From a virus: DNA of 24,038 bases. The notes below the pieces were generated by a model. The model did no database searches. It was not told the DNA's origin and was given only the letters and a program-made list of their open reading frames with translations. Shown piece after piece: positions 1 through 6,511 of the stretch (position 1 is the stretch's first letter; the number at the start of each line of letters is the position of its first letter). The position numbers and the translations under genes were made by a program. The stretch covers positions 1 through 24,038 of the IMG/VR virus record IMGVR_UViG_3300029448_000437; one strand, written 5' to 3'.

Positions 1-864
1 ACGTCAGGTGGTTATCGTGGTAAAGATTTAAAAGACACTAACTGGGTAACTAACTCATTAGCTCGTTATTTTCAAGAACCAGCAGCGGCAGATACAAATG
101 GTATTTGCGCTTCACAAACAACTTCAGCGGCAGCTAACTTGACATTAAATGGTGCTTTATGTGCTACTGTTAATGGTAATTCAATTTATGCACCAGCTCT
201 TGGAAGTGCAGTTTCAACAACTGCTGACGCAGCGTGGGCAAGAAAAATTGGCATTACAAGTTCTGGTAATGATTCAGGAATTACTTTCACTGTCACTGGA
301 ACAGATGTTGATGGCAAAGCTTTAAGTGAAACTATCACAGGTCCAAATGCTGGTACTGTTTATACTACTAATAGCACAGCAGCGAACTTTAAGAGCGTAA
401 CTAAAATTGCTACAAGTGGTGCTACCACTGGTAATATTACCGTGGGAACAGCGGCTGTGGCAGGAGATGTTTATTGCAGAGCGCTAGGAATTATTCCTTA
501 CCAATCTACCATTACTGGTATTAAGGTGTGGGTGGCAGAAGCGTTTAATGCTGGAACAGCAGATCCAATGGAAATTGGAAAATCTGATGATCAGGATTAT
601 TTAGCAGACATTGCTACTGCTGTTATGCGTGCAGTTACAACTACTGGTAATACTGGTGGAGCTGTAACTGTGGATGCTACACAAAATGCAGTTTGGAAAA
701 GCGTATCTCAATCAGAGACTGGTTCAGACGGAGTTTCTTATAACTCAGATGTACAAGCAGTATTAACTTATACTCCAACTGGAACATTATCTACAGCTGG
801 TCAAGCATGGATTAAAGTTGACTTTATGCAAGGTAAAAACCTTGCTTCAGGAAATACTTGGTAA
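1..864 (+). CDS. Beta-rich virion structural protein, 5' end missing
   Basis: The frame is open from the first base, so the true start lies left of the window; a TTG at 139 is internal, because the codons before it (TSGGYRGKDLKDTNW...) read as normal protein. At least 287 codons are visible. The protein is rich in Thr, Ser, Gly and Ala. Its middle (ITSSGNDSGITFTVTGTDVDG, then ETITGPNAGT and ATSGATTGNITVGTA) resembles a beta-sandwich repeat that I remember from many phage virion proteins of unknown role. It is followed by a 56-base gap with a hairpin, then by neck genes, so a capsid-decoration or minor structural role is plausible. The function is inferred from composition and position only. 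Alternatives are a head fibre or a tail knob protein. Confidence 0.75.
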   Translation, partial: TSGGYRGKDLKDTNWVTNSLARYFQEPAAADTNGICASQTTSAAANLTLNGALCATVNGNSIYAPALGSAVSTTADAAWARKIGITSSGNDSGITFTVTGTDVDGKALSETITGPNAGTVYTTNSTAANFKSVTKIATSGATTGNITVGTAAVAGDVYCRALGIIPYQSTITGIKVWVAEAFNAGTADPMEIGKSDDQDYLADIATAVMRAVTTTGNTGGAVTVDATQNAVWKSVSQSETGSDGVSYNSDVQAVLTYTPTGTLSTAGQAWIKVDFMQGKNLASGNTW

Positions 865-878
865 AATAATATAACCGT

Positions 879-902
879 GGGTGGGGAGTAATGTCCCCAT
901 CC
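879..902 (+). other. Intergenic stem-loop
   Basis: GGGTGGGGA pairs with TCCCCATCC across a six-base loop (GTAATG): nine pairs including one G-U. It fills the only sizeable gap in the left part of the window, between the stop at 864 and the Shine-Dalgarno of the next gene (AAGGGGA, about 909-915). No T-tract follows, so it is a poor classical terminator. It could be a weak terminator, an RNA-processing site or an mRNA-stabilising hairpin below the upstream structural gene. Confidence 0.4.
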
Positions 903-920
903 TTATACAAGGGGAATTAA

Positions 921-1334
921 ATGGCACAATATACAAAAAAATTATTTGACGGAGATAGAAAAGCTATCTATTCGTTTACAGCTACAATAGCTGCAACTAC
1001 AGCTGAAACTTTTAAAGTTGATGCATCTAATCTTAAAGCAAGAAATGACGGGACAGCATGTACTTATATTAACATAAATAGAATATGGTGGAGTTCTAGT
1101 GTTTCTAGCCCTACTAAACCACTTTTAATAGAGTGGGATAACAGTGGAACAAATCCAATTGCATGGGTATGTGATACATCTGACGATATGGATTTTGGTT
1201 CTATTGGAACTTTACAAAATACAAAAGCAACCAATTATTCAGGGGATGTAAATATTAATTTTTCTTCTGTAACCAATGGTGATAGCGCTGCTGTAGTTAT
1301 TGAGTTTATGAAAGAATACGATCCTATTTCGTAG
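921..1334 (+). CDS. Small virion-like protein, 137 aa
   Basis: Starts at ATG 921 after a good Shine-Dalgarno (AAGGGGA). The 137-residue product has no signal peptide or membrane segment. It looks like one compact beta domain: alternating hydrophobic residues, several Trp (residues about 55-56 and 70-90), and a closing strand VVIEFMKEYD. I do not recognise a named family, although proteins of this type recur beside structural genes in marine podovirus contigs as I remember them. It is eight bases from the gp4-like adaptor gene and clearly in the same transcription unit. A minor head or neck component is an inference from position. Confidence 0.75.
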   Translation: MAQYTKKLFDGDRKAIYSFTATIAATTAETFKVDASNLKARNDGTACTYININRIWWSSSVSSPTKPLLIEWDNSGTNPIAWVCDTSDDMDFGSIGTLQNTKATNYSGDVNINFSSVTNGDSAAVVIEFMKEYDPIS

Positions 1335-1342
1335 GAGGTTAG

Positions 1343-2101
1343 ATGGCTTATTCAGGAACTAAAACATTTAATCTTACTATAGAAGAAATTATTGAAGAAG
1401 CATTTGAAAGATGTGGACTTGAAGTTTTAAGTGGTTATGATTTAAAAACAGCTAGACGTTCTTTAAATTTAATATTTTCAGAATGGGCTAACCGTGGATT
1501 AAATTTATGGACCATTTCTTATGGTACTCAAACTATGACTGCTGGAACTAATTATTATAATATACCAGTAGATGTGGTAGATATTCTAGATGCTACTATT
1601 ACTACAACAGGTGCTTCAGCTGGAGCAACTGCTAATTTATCTAGTAATAGTAATACAACAGATGTAACCATAACTAAAATTTCTAATACTGATTACATGA
1701 ATCTTTCTCGTAAAGAACAACAAGCTGCAGGTGATGCTAGGCCTACTCAATATAGTTTAGTAGCTGGCGAAGTTACCACTGAATCAGGATCTAACTATGG
1801 TAGACCAGAACATCCTATGGCTTTATTTGTATACCCTAGTCCAAATACTGATTATATAATGAAATACTTTTATATAGGAAGAATTCAGGATGCTGGTGGT
1901 TATACTAATTATGCAGATGTTCCTTTCTTTTTTCTTCCTTGCTTAACAGCGGCTTTAGCTTATTATATAGCTATAAAAAGAGCGCCATCTTTGGCTGGAG
2001 GATTAAAAACTATTTATGAAGAAGAGTTTCAAAGAGCGGCAAATTCTGACAGGGAGCGAGTAGCGTTCCGTGTTAAACCTGCACAAGCATACATACCATA
2101 G
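1343..2101 (+). CDS. Head-tail adaptor, P22 gp4-like (tail accessory factor type)
   Basis: ATG 1343 follows a strong GGAGG. Residues about 8-56 are strongly helical and contain the pattern EEIIEEAFERCG, then DLKTARRSLNLIFSEWANRG and LNLWTI. I associate this pattern with the gp4-like packaged-DNA stabilisation/adaptor proteins of podoviruses, which bind below the portal ring and extend the DNA channel. The middle (residues about 57-150) is Thr-rich and beta-like, with RKEQQAAGDARPTQYSL. The C-terminal part has FVYPSPNTDY, then a helix (FFLPCLTAALAYYIAIKRAP) and a charged tail. At 252 aa it is longer than P22 gp4 (166 aa), as is common in marine relatives. Its stop TAG is part of the Shine-Dalgarno of the next small gene. 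The connector assignment is from remembered sequence pattern and context. Confidence 0.8.
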   Translation: MAYSGTKTFNLTIEEIIEEAFERCGLEVLSGYDLKTARRSLNLIFSEWANRGLNLWTISYGTQTMTAGTNYYNIPVDVVDILDATITTTGASAGATANLSSNSNTTDVTITKISNTDYMNLSRKEQQAAGDARPTQYSLVAGEVTTESGSNYGRPEHPMALFVYPSPNTDYIMKYFYIGRIQDAGGYTNYADVPFFFLPCLTAALAYYIAIKRAPSLAGGLKTIYEEEFQRAANSDRERVAFRVKPAQAYIP

Positions 2102-2109
2102 GAGGTAAT

Positions 2110-2220
2110 ATGCCAATATGTAAACATTGTGATCATGAGTGTCATTGTAGTAACGGCGGTTCTTGCTGCGGTGGACAATGTACTTGTGGAAATTGTGAAT
2201 GTAAAAAGGAGGACGAATGA
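2110..2220 (+). CDS. Metallothionein-like Cys-rich mini-protein, 36 aa
   Basis: A complete ORF of 36 codons begins at ATG 2110, nine bases after a strong TAGGAGGT, and ends with the TGA at 2218-2220, sharing ATGA with the next gene. Ten of 36 residues are Cys: positions 4, 7, 11, 13, 19, 20, 24, 26, 29 and 31. The spacing is C-x2-C-x3-C-x-C-x5-CC-x3-C-x-C-x2-C-x-C. His occurs at 6, 9 and 12, there are no aromatic residues, and the tail is acidic and basic (KKEDE). CxC and CC motifs without hydrophobic core residues are the hallmark of metallothioneins, so Zn, Cd or Cu(I) binding is likely. The gene sits inside the neck operon and is translationally coupled on both sides. It could buffer metal in the infected cell or be a small metal-stabilised virion part. 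Alternative: a zinc-ribbon-like fragment, but there are too many Cys for that. Confidence 0.78.
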   Translation: MPICKHCDHECHCSNGGSCCGGQCTCGNCECKKEDE

Positions 2221-2495
2221 GTAACCCACATTATAGTAAAGTGGCCAACACTAGAGATGCTTCTACTAAAAAAATAGGACATTATGGTAGAGGTCAAATA
2301 GCTGATCCAAAAATTCATGCTAATACTGGAGCTGCAACCACGAAAGGAAATGCACCAACAGGAACTAATAGAGAACTAGGTGGAGAAGAGATTAAAATTA
2401 CTAAAGGGACTGTTAGTGGAACTGCTCAAGGTATGGGCGCTGCCAAAAAAGGTGGTAAATATACTTGGGTTGGACCAAACGATAGTAAGTGGTAA
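2217..2495 (+). CDS. Small basic Gly/Thr-rich protein, unknown function
   Basis: ATG 2217 lies five bases after a strong AAGGAGG that is itself within the codons for the last residues of the Cys-rich peptide, and the two genes overlap by ATGA, so their translation is coupled. The 92-residue product is basic and rich in Gly, Thr, Lys and Asn. It has no long hydrophobic stretch and is probably largely disordered; segments such as GGEEIKITKGTVSGTAQGMG and GGKYTWVGPNDSKW stand out. I do not recognise a family with a known function. Its place between adaptor genes suggests a minor virion or assembly protein, but nothing in the sequence proves it. Confidence 0.75.
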   Translation: MSNPHYSKVANTRDASTKKIGHYGRGQIADPKIHANTGAATTKGNAPTGTNRELGGEEIKITKGTVSGTAQGMGAAKKGGKYTWVGPNDSKW

Positions 2496-2503
2496 TATAA
2501 TAA

Positions 2504-3052
2504 ATGGCTTACGCTAACGGAAAGTATGCTTTATTTATTTCTGATCGTAGTGGATTACAATTTCCCTACACAGAAATGGTAACAGAATGGAACGGTGCAA
2601 AAGTTCACACAAGTGAATATGAACCTAAGGCTCCGCAAATTCAACCACAAATTCATACACCTGATGCGATTCCTTTATTAGATCCAAGACCTGCACGTAT
2701 AGCACCAGTAACTACACAATTACTTCCACCAAATCCATTTAGATTTACAGCTGGAAGTAAAAATGTTTCTGTTTTTAATCCAGGTAATACCTATACAACT
2801 TCTGATACAATTATGTTTTGGAATGCAGCTAACAGTGGCACTGAAGGATCTACTACACAATTTCAAGGAATGGGTGTAACTGGAACTGATCGTTTTGGTG
2901 TACCACCTTCTGAATTAATGTCCGCTTCTGGATTTACTCCAACAAGTGTAAGTGATGATTTTATTAATATAACCATTACTTCAACACCTTCTGCAACTGG
3001 ACCAGGTGGTGGAAATGTGGTATTTATTGGACCAACTACGGTGAGCGCATGA
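2504..3052 (+). CDS. Conserved phage neck-region protein, 182 aa, unknown function
   Basis: ATG 2504 is eight bases after the previous stop, with no clear Shine-Dalgarno. The N-terminus (residues 1-40: YANGKYALFISDRSGLQF, then PYTEMVTEWNGAKVH and TSEYEPKAPQ) matches a pattern I remember from many phages, always near neck/adaptor genes and without an assigned role. Residues 40-90 are Pro-rich and probably extended. The C-terminal half is Thr/Ser/Gly-rich, with beta character, and contains FQGMGVTGTDRFGVPPSELM. Its end overlaps the next gene by ATGA, which is why I expect it to be made in step with the second adaptor. A structural neck role is inferred. Confidence 0.75.
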   Translation: MAYANGKYALFISDRSGLQFPYTEMVTEWNGAKVHTSEYEPKAPQIQPQIHTPDAIPLLDPRPARIAPVTTQLLPPNPFRFTAGSKNVSVFNPGNTYTTSDTIMFWNAANSGTEGSTTQFQGMGVTGTDRFGVPPSELMSASGFTPTSVSDDFINITITSTPSATGPGGGNVVFIGPTTVSA

Positions 3053-3792
3053 CAACATATACTGAATTAGTAAATCAAATAAGAGATTACACAGAAACAA
3101 ATACAACAAATTCTGCTGGTGCTTATAATGGTGTCTTAACTGATACTATAGTTAATGATTTTATTGAATTTACTGAAAATAAAATACTAAGAGATTTAGC
3201 TTTACCTAATTTTACATCACATCAATATGCAAATTTTACAATTGGAAATGGCTTTTTAAGTTTACCTGGTGCAACAGGTATTAATCCTACTTTATTTTCT
3301 ACAATTAATAGTCTTATGATTTACCCTGCATCTGGTTCTGGAGACAGAACTTTTCTTGATAGAAAAGATGTAAGTTTTATGAATGAATATTGGCCTGATA
3401 GATCTCAAACAGGGACACCAAAATATTATTCACAATGGGATGATAATACTGTATACGTAGTGCCTACTCCAAGTGCAGCTTTTACTGTAGAGTTAAGTAT
3501 GTCTAAATTACCGGATAGACTTACTTCTAGTAATCCTACTACTTGGATTGGAGATAACATACCTAAGTTATTACTACATGGGTGTCTTATTGAAGCCTTT
3601 AATTATTTAAAGGGTCCAGCAGAAATGCTGCAAATTTATACTCAATCGTATGAAACCACTTTACAAGAGGTTGCTGCGCAACAAATGGGTCGTGGAAAAC
3701 GTGATGAATATTCAGCTGGTGTACTTAGAGTACCTAGACCTTCATTTCAACCAGGACTTGGATCACAAAAATTAACTCAAGGAGGACAATAA
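3049..3792 (+). CDS. Adaptor / tail tubular A-like connector protein
   Basis: Starts at ATG 3049 within the ATGA overlap. The N-terminal helix (TYTELVNQIRDYTET) and the following DFIEFTENKILRDLALPNF are typical of podovirus adaptor proteins of the T7 gp11 / SU10-adaptor kind as I remember them: they form a ring under the portal and connect to the tail nozzle. The centre is beta-rich with FLSLPG, a conserved spacer, TPKYYSQWDDNTVYVVPTP and a strand run. The C-terminal helices (IPKLLLHGCLIEAFNYLKGP, then MLQIYTQSYETTLQEVAAQ) resemble the usual end of this family. At 247 aa it is slightly longer than T7 gp11 (196 aa). It is the second adaptor-like protein in the window (compare 1343-2101). The call is by pattern recall, not a search. 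Confidence 0.75.
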   Translation: MTTYTELVNQIRDYTETNTTNSAGAYNGVLTDTIVNDFIEFTENKILRDLALPNFTSHQYANFTIGNGFLSLPGATGINPTLFSTINSLMIYPASGSGDRTFLDRKDVSFMNEYWPDRSQTGTPKYYSQWDDNTVYVVPTPSAAFTVELSMSKLPDRLTSSNPTTWIGDNIPKLLLHGCLIEAFNYLKGPAEMLQIYTQSYETTLQEVAAQQMGRGKRDEYSAGVLRVPRPSFQPGLGSQKLTQGGQ

Positions 3793-4238
3793 TGGCAATA
3801 GGATCTTCAGCTGTAGCAAACAGTTTTAAACAAGAAGTTCTTGTCGGAACACATAACTTCACCGCTTCAAGTGGTGATACTTTTAACTTAGCATTGTACA
3901 CAAATAGTGCTTCAATAGATGCATCTACAACTGCTTACTCTACAGGTTTATCTGGACAAGTAGGTACTAGTGGAACTGGGTATACTACTGGGGGAAAACC
4001 TCTAGTTAGTGCTACACCAACATTAGATGGATCAGTTGCAATTTGTGATTTTACATCTGCTGTTTCGTGGTCAGCAGCTACGATCACAGCGCGTGGTTGT
4101 TTAATTTACAATACAAGTAAAAGTGATAAAGCAGTGTGTGTATTAAATTTTGGTGGAGATAAAACAGCAACAGCTGGTACTTTCACTATAGAATTTCCGG
4201 CGCCGGCAGCAGCAACTGCTATCATACAATTAGCGTAG
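3792..4238 (+). CDS. Small beta-rich virion protein, 148 aa
   Basis: The ATG at 3792 shares its A with the upstream stop (TAATG), and GGAGG at 3781-3785 gives a Shine-Dalgarno. The product is beta-rich: FTASSGDTFNLALYTNSA near residue 30, then ARGCLIYNTSKSDKAVCVL and NFGGDKTATAGTFTIEFP in the C-terminal third. I remember this last pattern from short proteins in fibre/neck regions of marine phages, without a function. There is no signal peptide or membrane segment. It is the last small gene before the fibre array, so a tail knob, collar or fibre-base protein is a reasonable inference. Confidence 0.75.
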   Translation: MAIGSSAVANSFKQEVLVGTHNFTASSGDTFNLALYTNSASIDASTTAYSTGLSGQVGTSGTGYTTGGKPLVSATPTLDGSVAICDFTSAVSWSAATITARGCLIYNTSKSDKAVCVLNFGGDKTATAGTFTIEFPAPAAATAIIQLA

Positions 4239-4245
4239 GTACCTC

Positions 4246-4911
4246 ATGGTATTTAAAGTTAATGATAGGGTAAAAGAAACCACTACGACTGCTGGTACAG
4301 GTGCGGTAGCACTTGGAGGTACGTCAACTGGTTTTGATACTTTTGCTACTGGTATTGGTAATAGCAATACTACTTACTATACTATCGCTCATCAAACAGC
4401 CGATGAATGGGAAGTAGGATTAGGTACACTTGATGGATCTAGTGCTAATTTAACAAGAACAACTGTTTTTACTAATTCAAACGGTAATACTAGTCAGGTT
4501 AATTTTGCTGCAGGAACTAAAGATGTATTTGTTACTCAACCTGCAAGTAAAATTATGGAAGAAATTTTAACTACTCAAGGTGATGTTTTGTATGCGTCCT
4601 CAGCAAATACACCAGCAAGATTAGCTAAAGGATCCGCCAACCAAGTATTAGCAATGAATGCAGGAGCGACTGCACCAGAATGGCAATCACCTACAACAGG
4701 TGATATAACTGCTGTAACAGCAGGAACAGGATTATCAGGTGGTGGTTCATCTGGAGATGTTACAGTTAACTTAGCAAACACGGCTGTCACGGCAGCATCA
4801 TACACAAATGCTAGTCTAACAGTAAACGCTCAAGGACAATTAACCGCGGCATCATCAGGAAGCGCTGGTGCATCGGCTGGCTTTGCCATTGCAATGGCCG
4901 TGGCCCTCTGA
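4246..4911 (+). CDS. Tail fibre-like protein, 221 aa
   Basis: Starts at ATG 4246, seven bases after the previous stop. Residues 1-105 (FKVNDRVKETTTTAGTGAVA, then GIGNSNTTYYTIAHQT and VFVTQPASKI) form an N-terminal domain that I recall from marine phage fibre proteins. Next comes a shaft segment with LTTQGDVLYASSANTPARLA and KGSANQVLAMNAGATAPEW, a motif very common in phage fibres. Then follow ITAVTAGTGLSGGGSSGDVT and a low-complexity, hydrophobic end (GFAIAMAVAL). A distinct receptor-binding tip is missing, so it may be a short fibre, a linker or the base section of a larger fibre completed by neighbours. It opens the long fibre array. Confidence 0.75.
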   Translation: MVFKVNDRVKETTTTAGTGAVALGGTSTGFDTFATGIGNSNTTYYTIAHQTADEWEVGLGTLDGSSANLTRTTVFTNSNGNTSQVNFAAGTKDVFVTQPASKIMEEILTTQGDVLYASSANTPARLAKGSANQVLAMNAGATAPEWQSPTTGDITAVTAGTGLSGGGSSGDVTVNLANTAVTAASYTNASLTVNAQGQLTAASSGSAGASAGFAIAMAVAL

Positions 4912-4925
4912 TATAAGGATAATAT

Positions 4926-5252
4926 ATGGCACAAAATTTTAGAAGATATACATCAAACGCAGTAGGAACAAGTCCAGCAACTTTAGTCACAGCTAACTCT
5001 TATGATACCATCGTTGGTATTTCTGTATCAAATATTTTAGGATCTACAATTCTTGCAGATGTCTACATTAACGATGGAAGTAATGACATTTACTTAGTTA
5101 AAAATGCGCCAATCCCTAGTGGTGGTGCTTTACAGGTATTAGCCGGCGGTGCAAAATTTGTTATGCAAGCCAGTGATGTTTTAAAAGTTAAATCAGATAC
5201 AGCTTCTTCCGCAGATGTGTGGGTTTCAGCAGTTGACGATATAAGTACATAA
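4926..5252 (+). CDS. Small beta-rich virion protein, 108 aa
   Basis: ATG 4926 is fourteen bases after the previous stop, with AAGGATAA as a weak Shine-Dalgarno. The 108 residues read as one beta-sandwich: RRYTSNAVGTSPATLVTANS, then a run of short strands around ILADVYINDGSNDIYLVK, a Gly turn (PSGGALQVLAGGAKFVMQA), and a closing VLKVKSDTASSADVWVSAVD. The layout resembles the protein at 15508-15843, so the two may be distant paralogues. Small single-domain proteins of this kind sit at fibre bases or decorate virions in other phages. The exact role is unknown. Confidence 0.72.
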   Translation: MAQNFRRYTSNAVGTSPATLVTANSYDTIVGISVSNILGSTILADVYINDGSNDIYLVKNAPIPSGGALQVLAGGAKFVMQASDVLKVKSDTASSADVWVSAVDDIST

Positions 5253-5262
5253 GGAGGATTAA

Positions 5263-6240
5263 TTGCCCTACGTAGGTAACATACCAGCAGAATCATATGC
5301 GGCGTTTAATGTCCAGTACTTTACAACAAGTGCAACTGCAACGTATACATTAGACCGTGCTGTAGCCAATGAACTAGACATCCGTCTAGTTATCAATAAC
5401 GTAATTCAAGAACCAGGATCTGGTAAAGCATACACAGCGGCAGGCACAACTTTAACACTTTCAACTGCAACAACAGGATCAGACACAATGTATTGTGTGT
5501 ATATTGGCAAAGCGGTACAAACCGTAAACCCAGGTGCAGGATCAGTTGGAACAACAGCGCTTGCAGATAACGCCGTTACAGAAGCTAAACTTAATGTATC
5601 AAACTCACCAACTAATGGTTATGTTCTCAGCGCCCAATCAGGTGCAGCAGGTGGACTTACATGGGCAGTGGATGCAGGAGGAGCAGCTTTAACGGGTTCT
5701 ACTAATAATACAATTACTACAGTAACAGGTGCTAATGCTATTCAAGGTGAAGCCAACTTAACTTTTGATGGAACAGATTTAACTTTAGGAACTGGAAATA
5801 TAGTTTTTGGTACAGCTTCTAAAGGAGTTTATCTTGGAGTCACTGCAGCAACAGCTTCTAATTTATTAGATTATTATGAAGAAGGTAGTTTTACTCCTAC
5901 TTGGATAACAAGTGGAGGTAATTTATCTCCTAGTGGCTCAGTAACTCCTGCTTCTACTTCTGGAACATATACAAAAATTGGTGATTTAGTTACTGTACAA
6001 TTTATCACAGGTTTATTTAGTGTAACAGGTACAAGTGGTTCTTATCAAATAACAAACATGCCTTTTACTACTAATTCAGCACAACCTGCAGTAGGTACAG
6101 TTCGTGAGTATGGTCAAACAGGACATTTAGGTTATTGTTATATGAATGGTAATTCAACTACAGCAGTAGTTTATGGCACTCCAAGTGCAGGACAAGTAAA
6201 CAATCCATATTTTTATGGGTGCATAACATATAAGGTTTAA
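5263..6240 (+). CDS. Tail fibre protein with T7-fibre-like N-terminus and YEEGSFTPTW tip
   Basis: The start is TTG 5263: AAGGAGG at 5251-5257 is well placed, and the translation (PYVGNIPAES...) matches the start of the paralogue at 7658. Residues 1-110 form an anchor domain seen in many fibres (ATYTLDRAVANELDIRLVIN, then NNVIQEPGSGKAYT and GTTLTLSTATTGSD). NAVTEAKLNVSNSPTNGYVL is the usual hinge into the shaft. From residue about 200 the tip begins with YYEEGSFTPTWITSGG and TYTKIGDLVTVQF, a widespread phage fibre C-terminal pattern. It ends in a Tyr-rich strand. The product probably trimerises and binds a host receptor. Its partner is likely the small protein that starts four bases after its stop. 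Confidence 0.8.
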   Translation: MPYVGNIPAESYAAFNVQYFTTSATATYTLDRAVANELDIRLVINNVIQEPGSGKAYTAAGTTLTLSTATTGSDTMYCVYIGKAVQTVNPGAGSVGTTALADNAVTEAKLNVSNSPTNGYVLSAQSGAAGGLTWAVDAGGAALTGSTNNTITTVTGANAIQGEANLTFDGTDLTLGTGNIVFGTASKGVYLGVTAATASNLLDYYEEGSFTPTWITSGGNLSPSGSVTPASTSGTYTKIGDLVTVQFITGLFSVTGTSGSYQITNMPFTTNSAQPAVGTVREYGQTGHLGYCYMNGNSTTAVVYGTPSAGQVNNPYFYGCITYKV

Positions 6241-6244
6241 TTAA

Positions 6245-6511
6245 ATGGCAATAACAGAAGAAAAAAAATTAGTTAAAACAGAAATTGTAAGTGATTATAA
6301 AATTATTCAAGTTGCTTATGATATTATTTATAAAAAAGATGGTGTTGAAACTATGAGAAAAAGATGGAGAAATTCTTTTCAACCAGATGCAGATGTTTCT
6401 GAAGAAGAACAAGAAATAAAAGATTTAGCAACTTTGTATTGGACAGATGAATTAAAAGCATCTTGGCAAACAAAAGTTGAAAACGATAACAAACTAGGAA
6501 AAGATAGATAA
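6245..6511 (+). CDS. Small charged fibre-accessory protein, 88 aa
   Basis: ATG 6245 follows the fibre gene by four bases. The product is highly charged: basic and acidic residues alternate, with VSDYKIIQVAYDIIYKKDGV, a middle RKRWRNSFQPDADVSEEEQE and a C-terminal helix with TLYWTDELKASWQTKV. From memory, short proteins with this plan (a DGVE turn, a PxxDVS motif, then a W-T-x-E helix) commonly follow phage fibre genes and have been treated as hypothetical or assembly helpers. It overlaps the next fibre gene as TAATG. I infer an accessory or chaperone role for the fibre just upstream; catalytic activity is not suggested. Confidence 0.75.
   Translation: MAITEEKKLVKTEIVSDYKIIQVAYDIIYKKDGVETMRKRWRNSFQPDADVSEEEQEIKDLATLYWTDELKASWQTKVENDNKLGKDR

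Noticed and set aside
2110-2220. Reading the Cys-rich ORF as a chance frame
   Set aside because: It has a strong Shine-Dalgarno at correct spacing, fills exactly the gap between two genes, shares ATGA with the next and shows regular Cys spacing; chance is unlikely.
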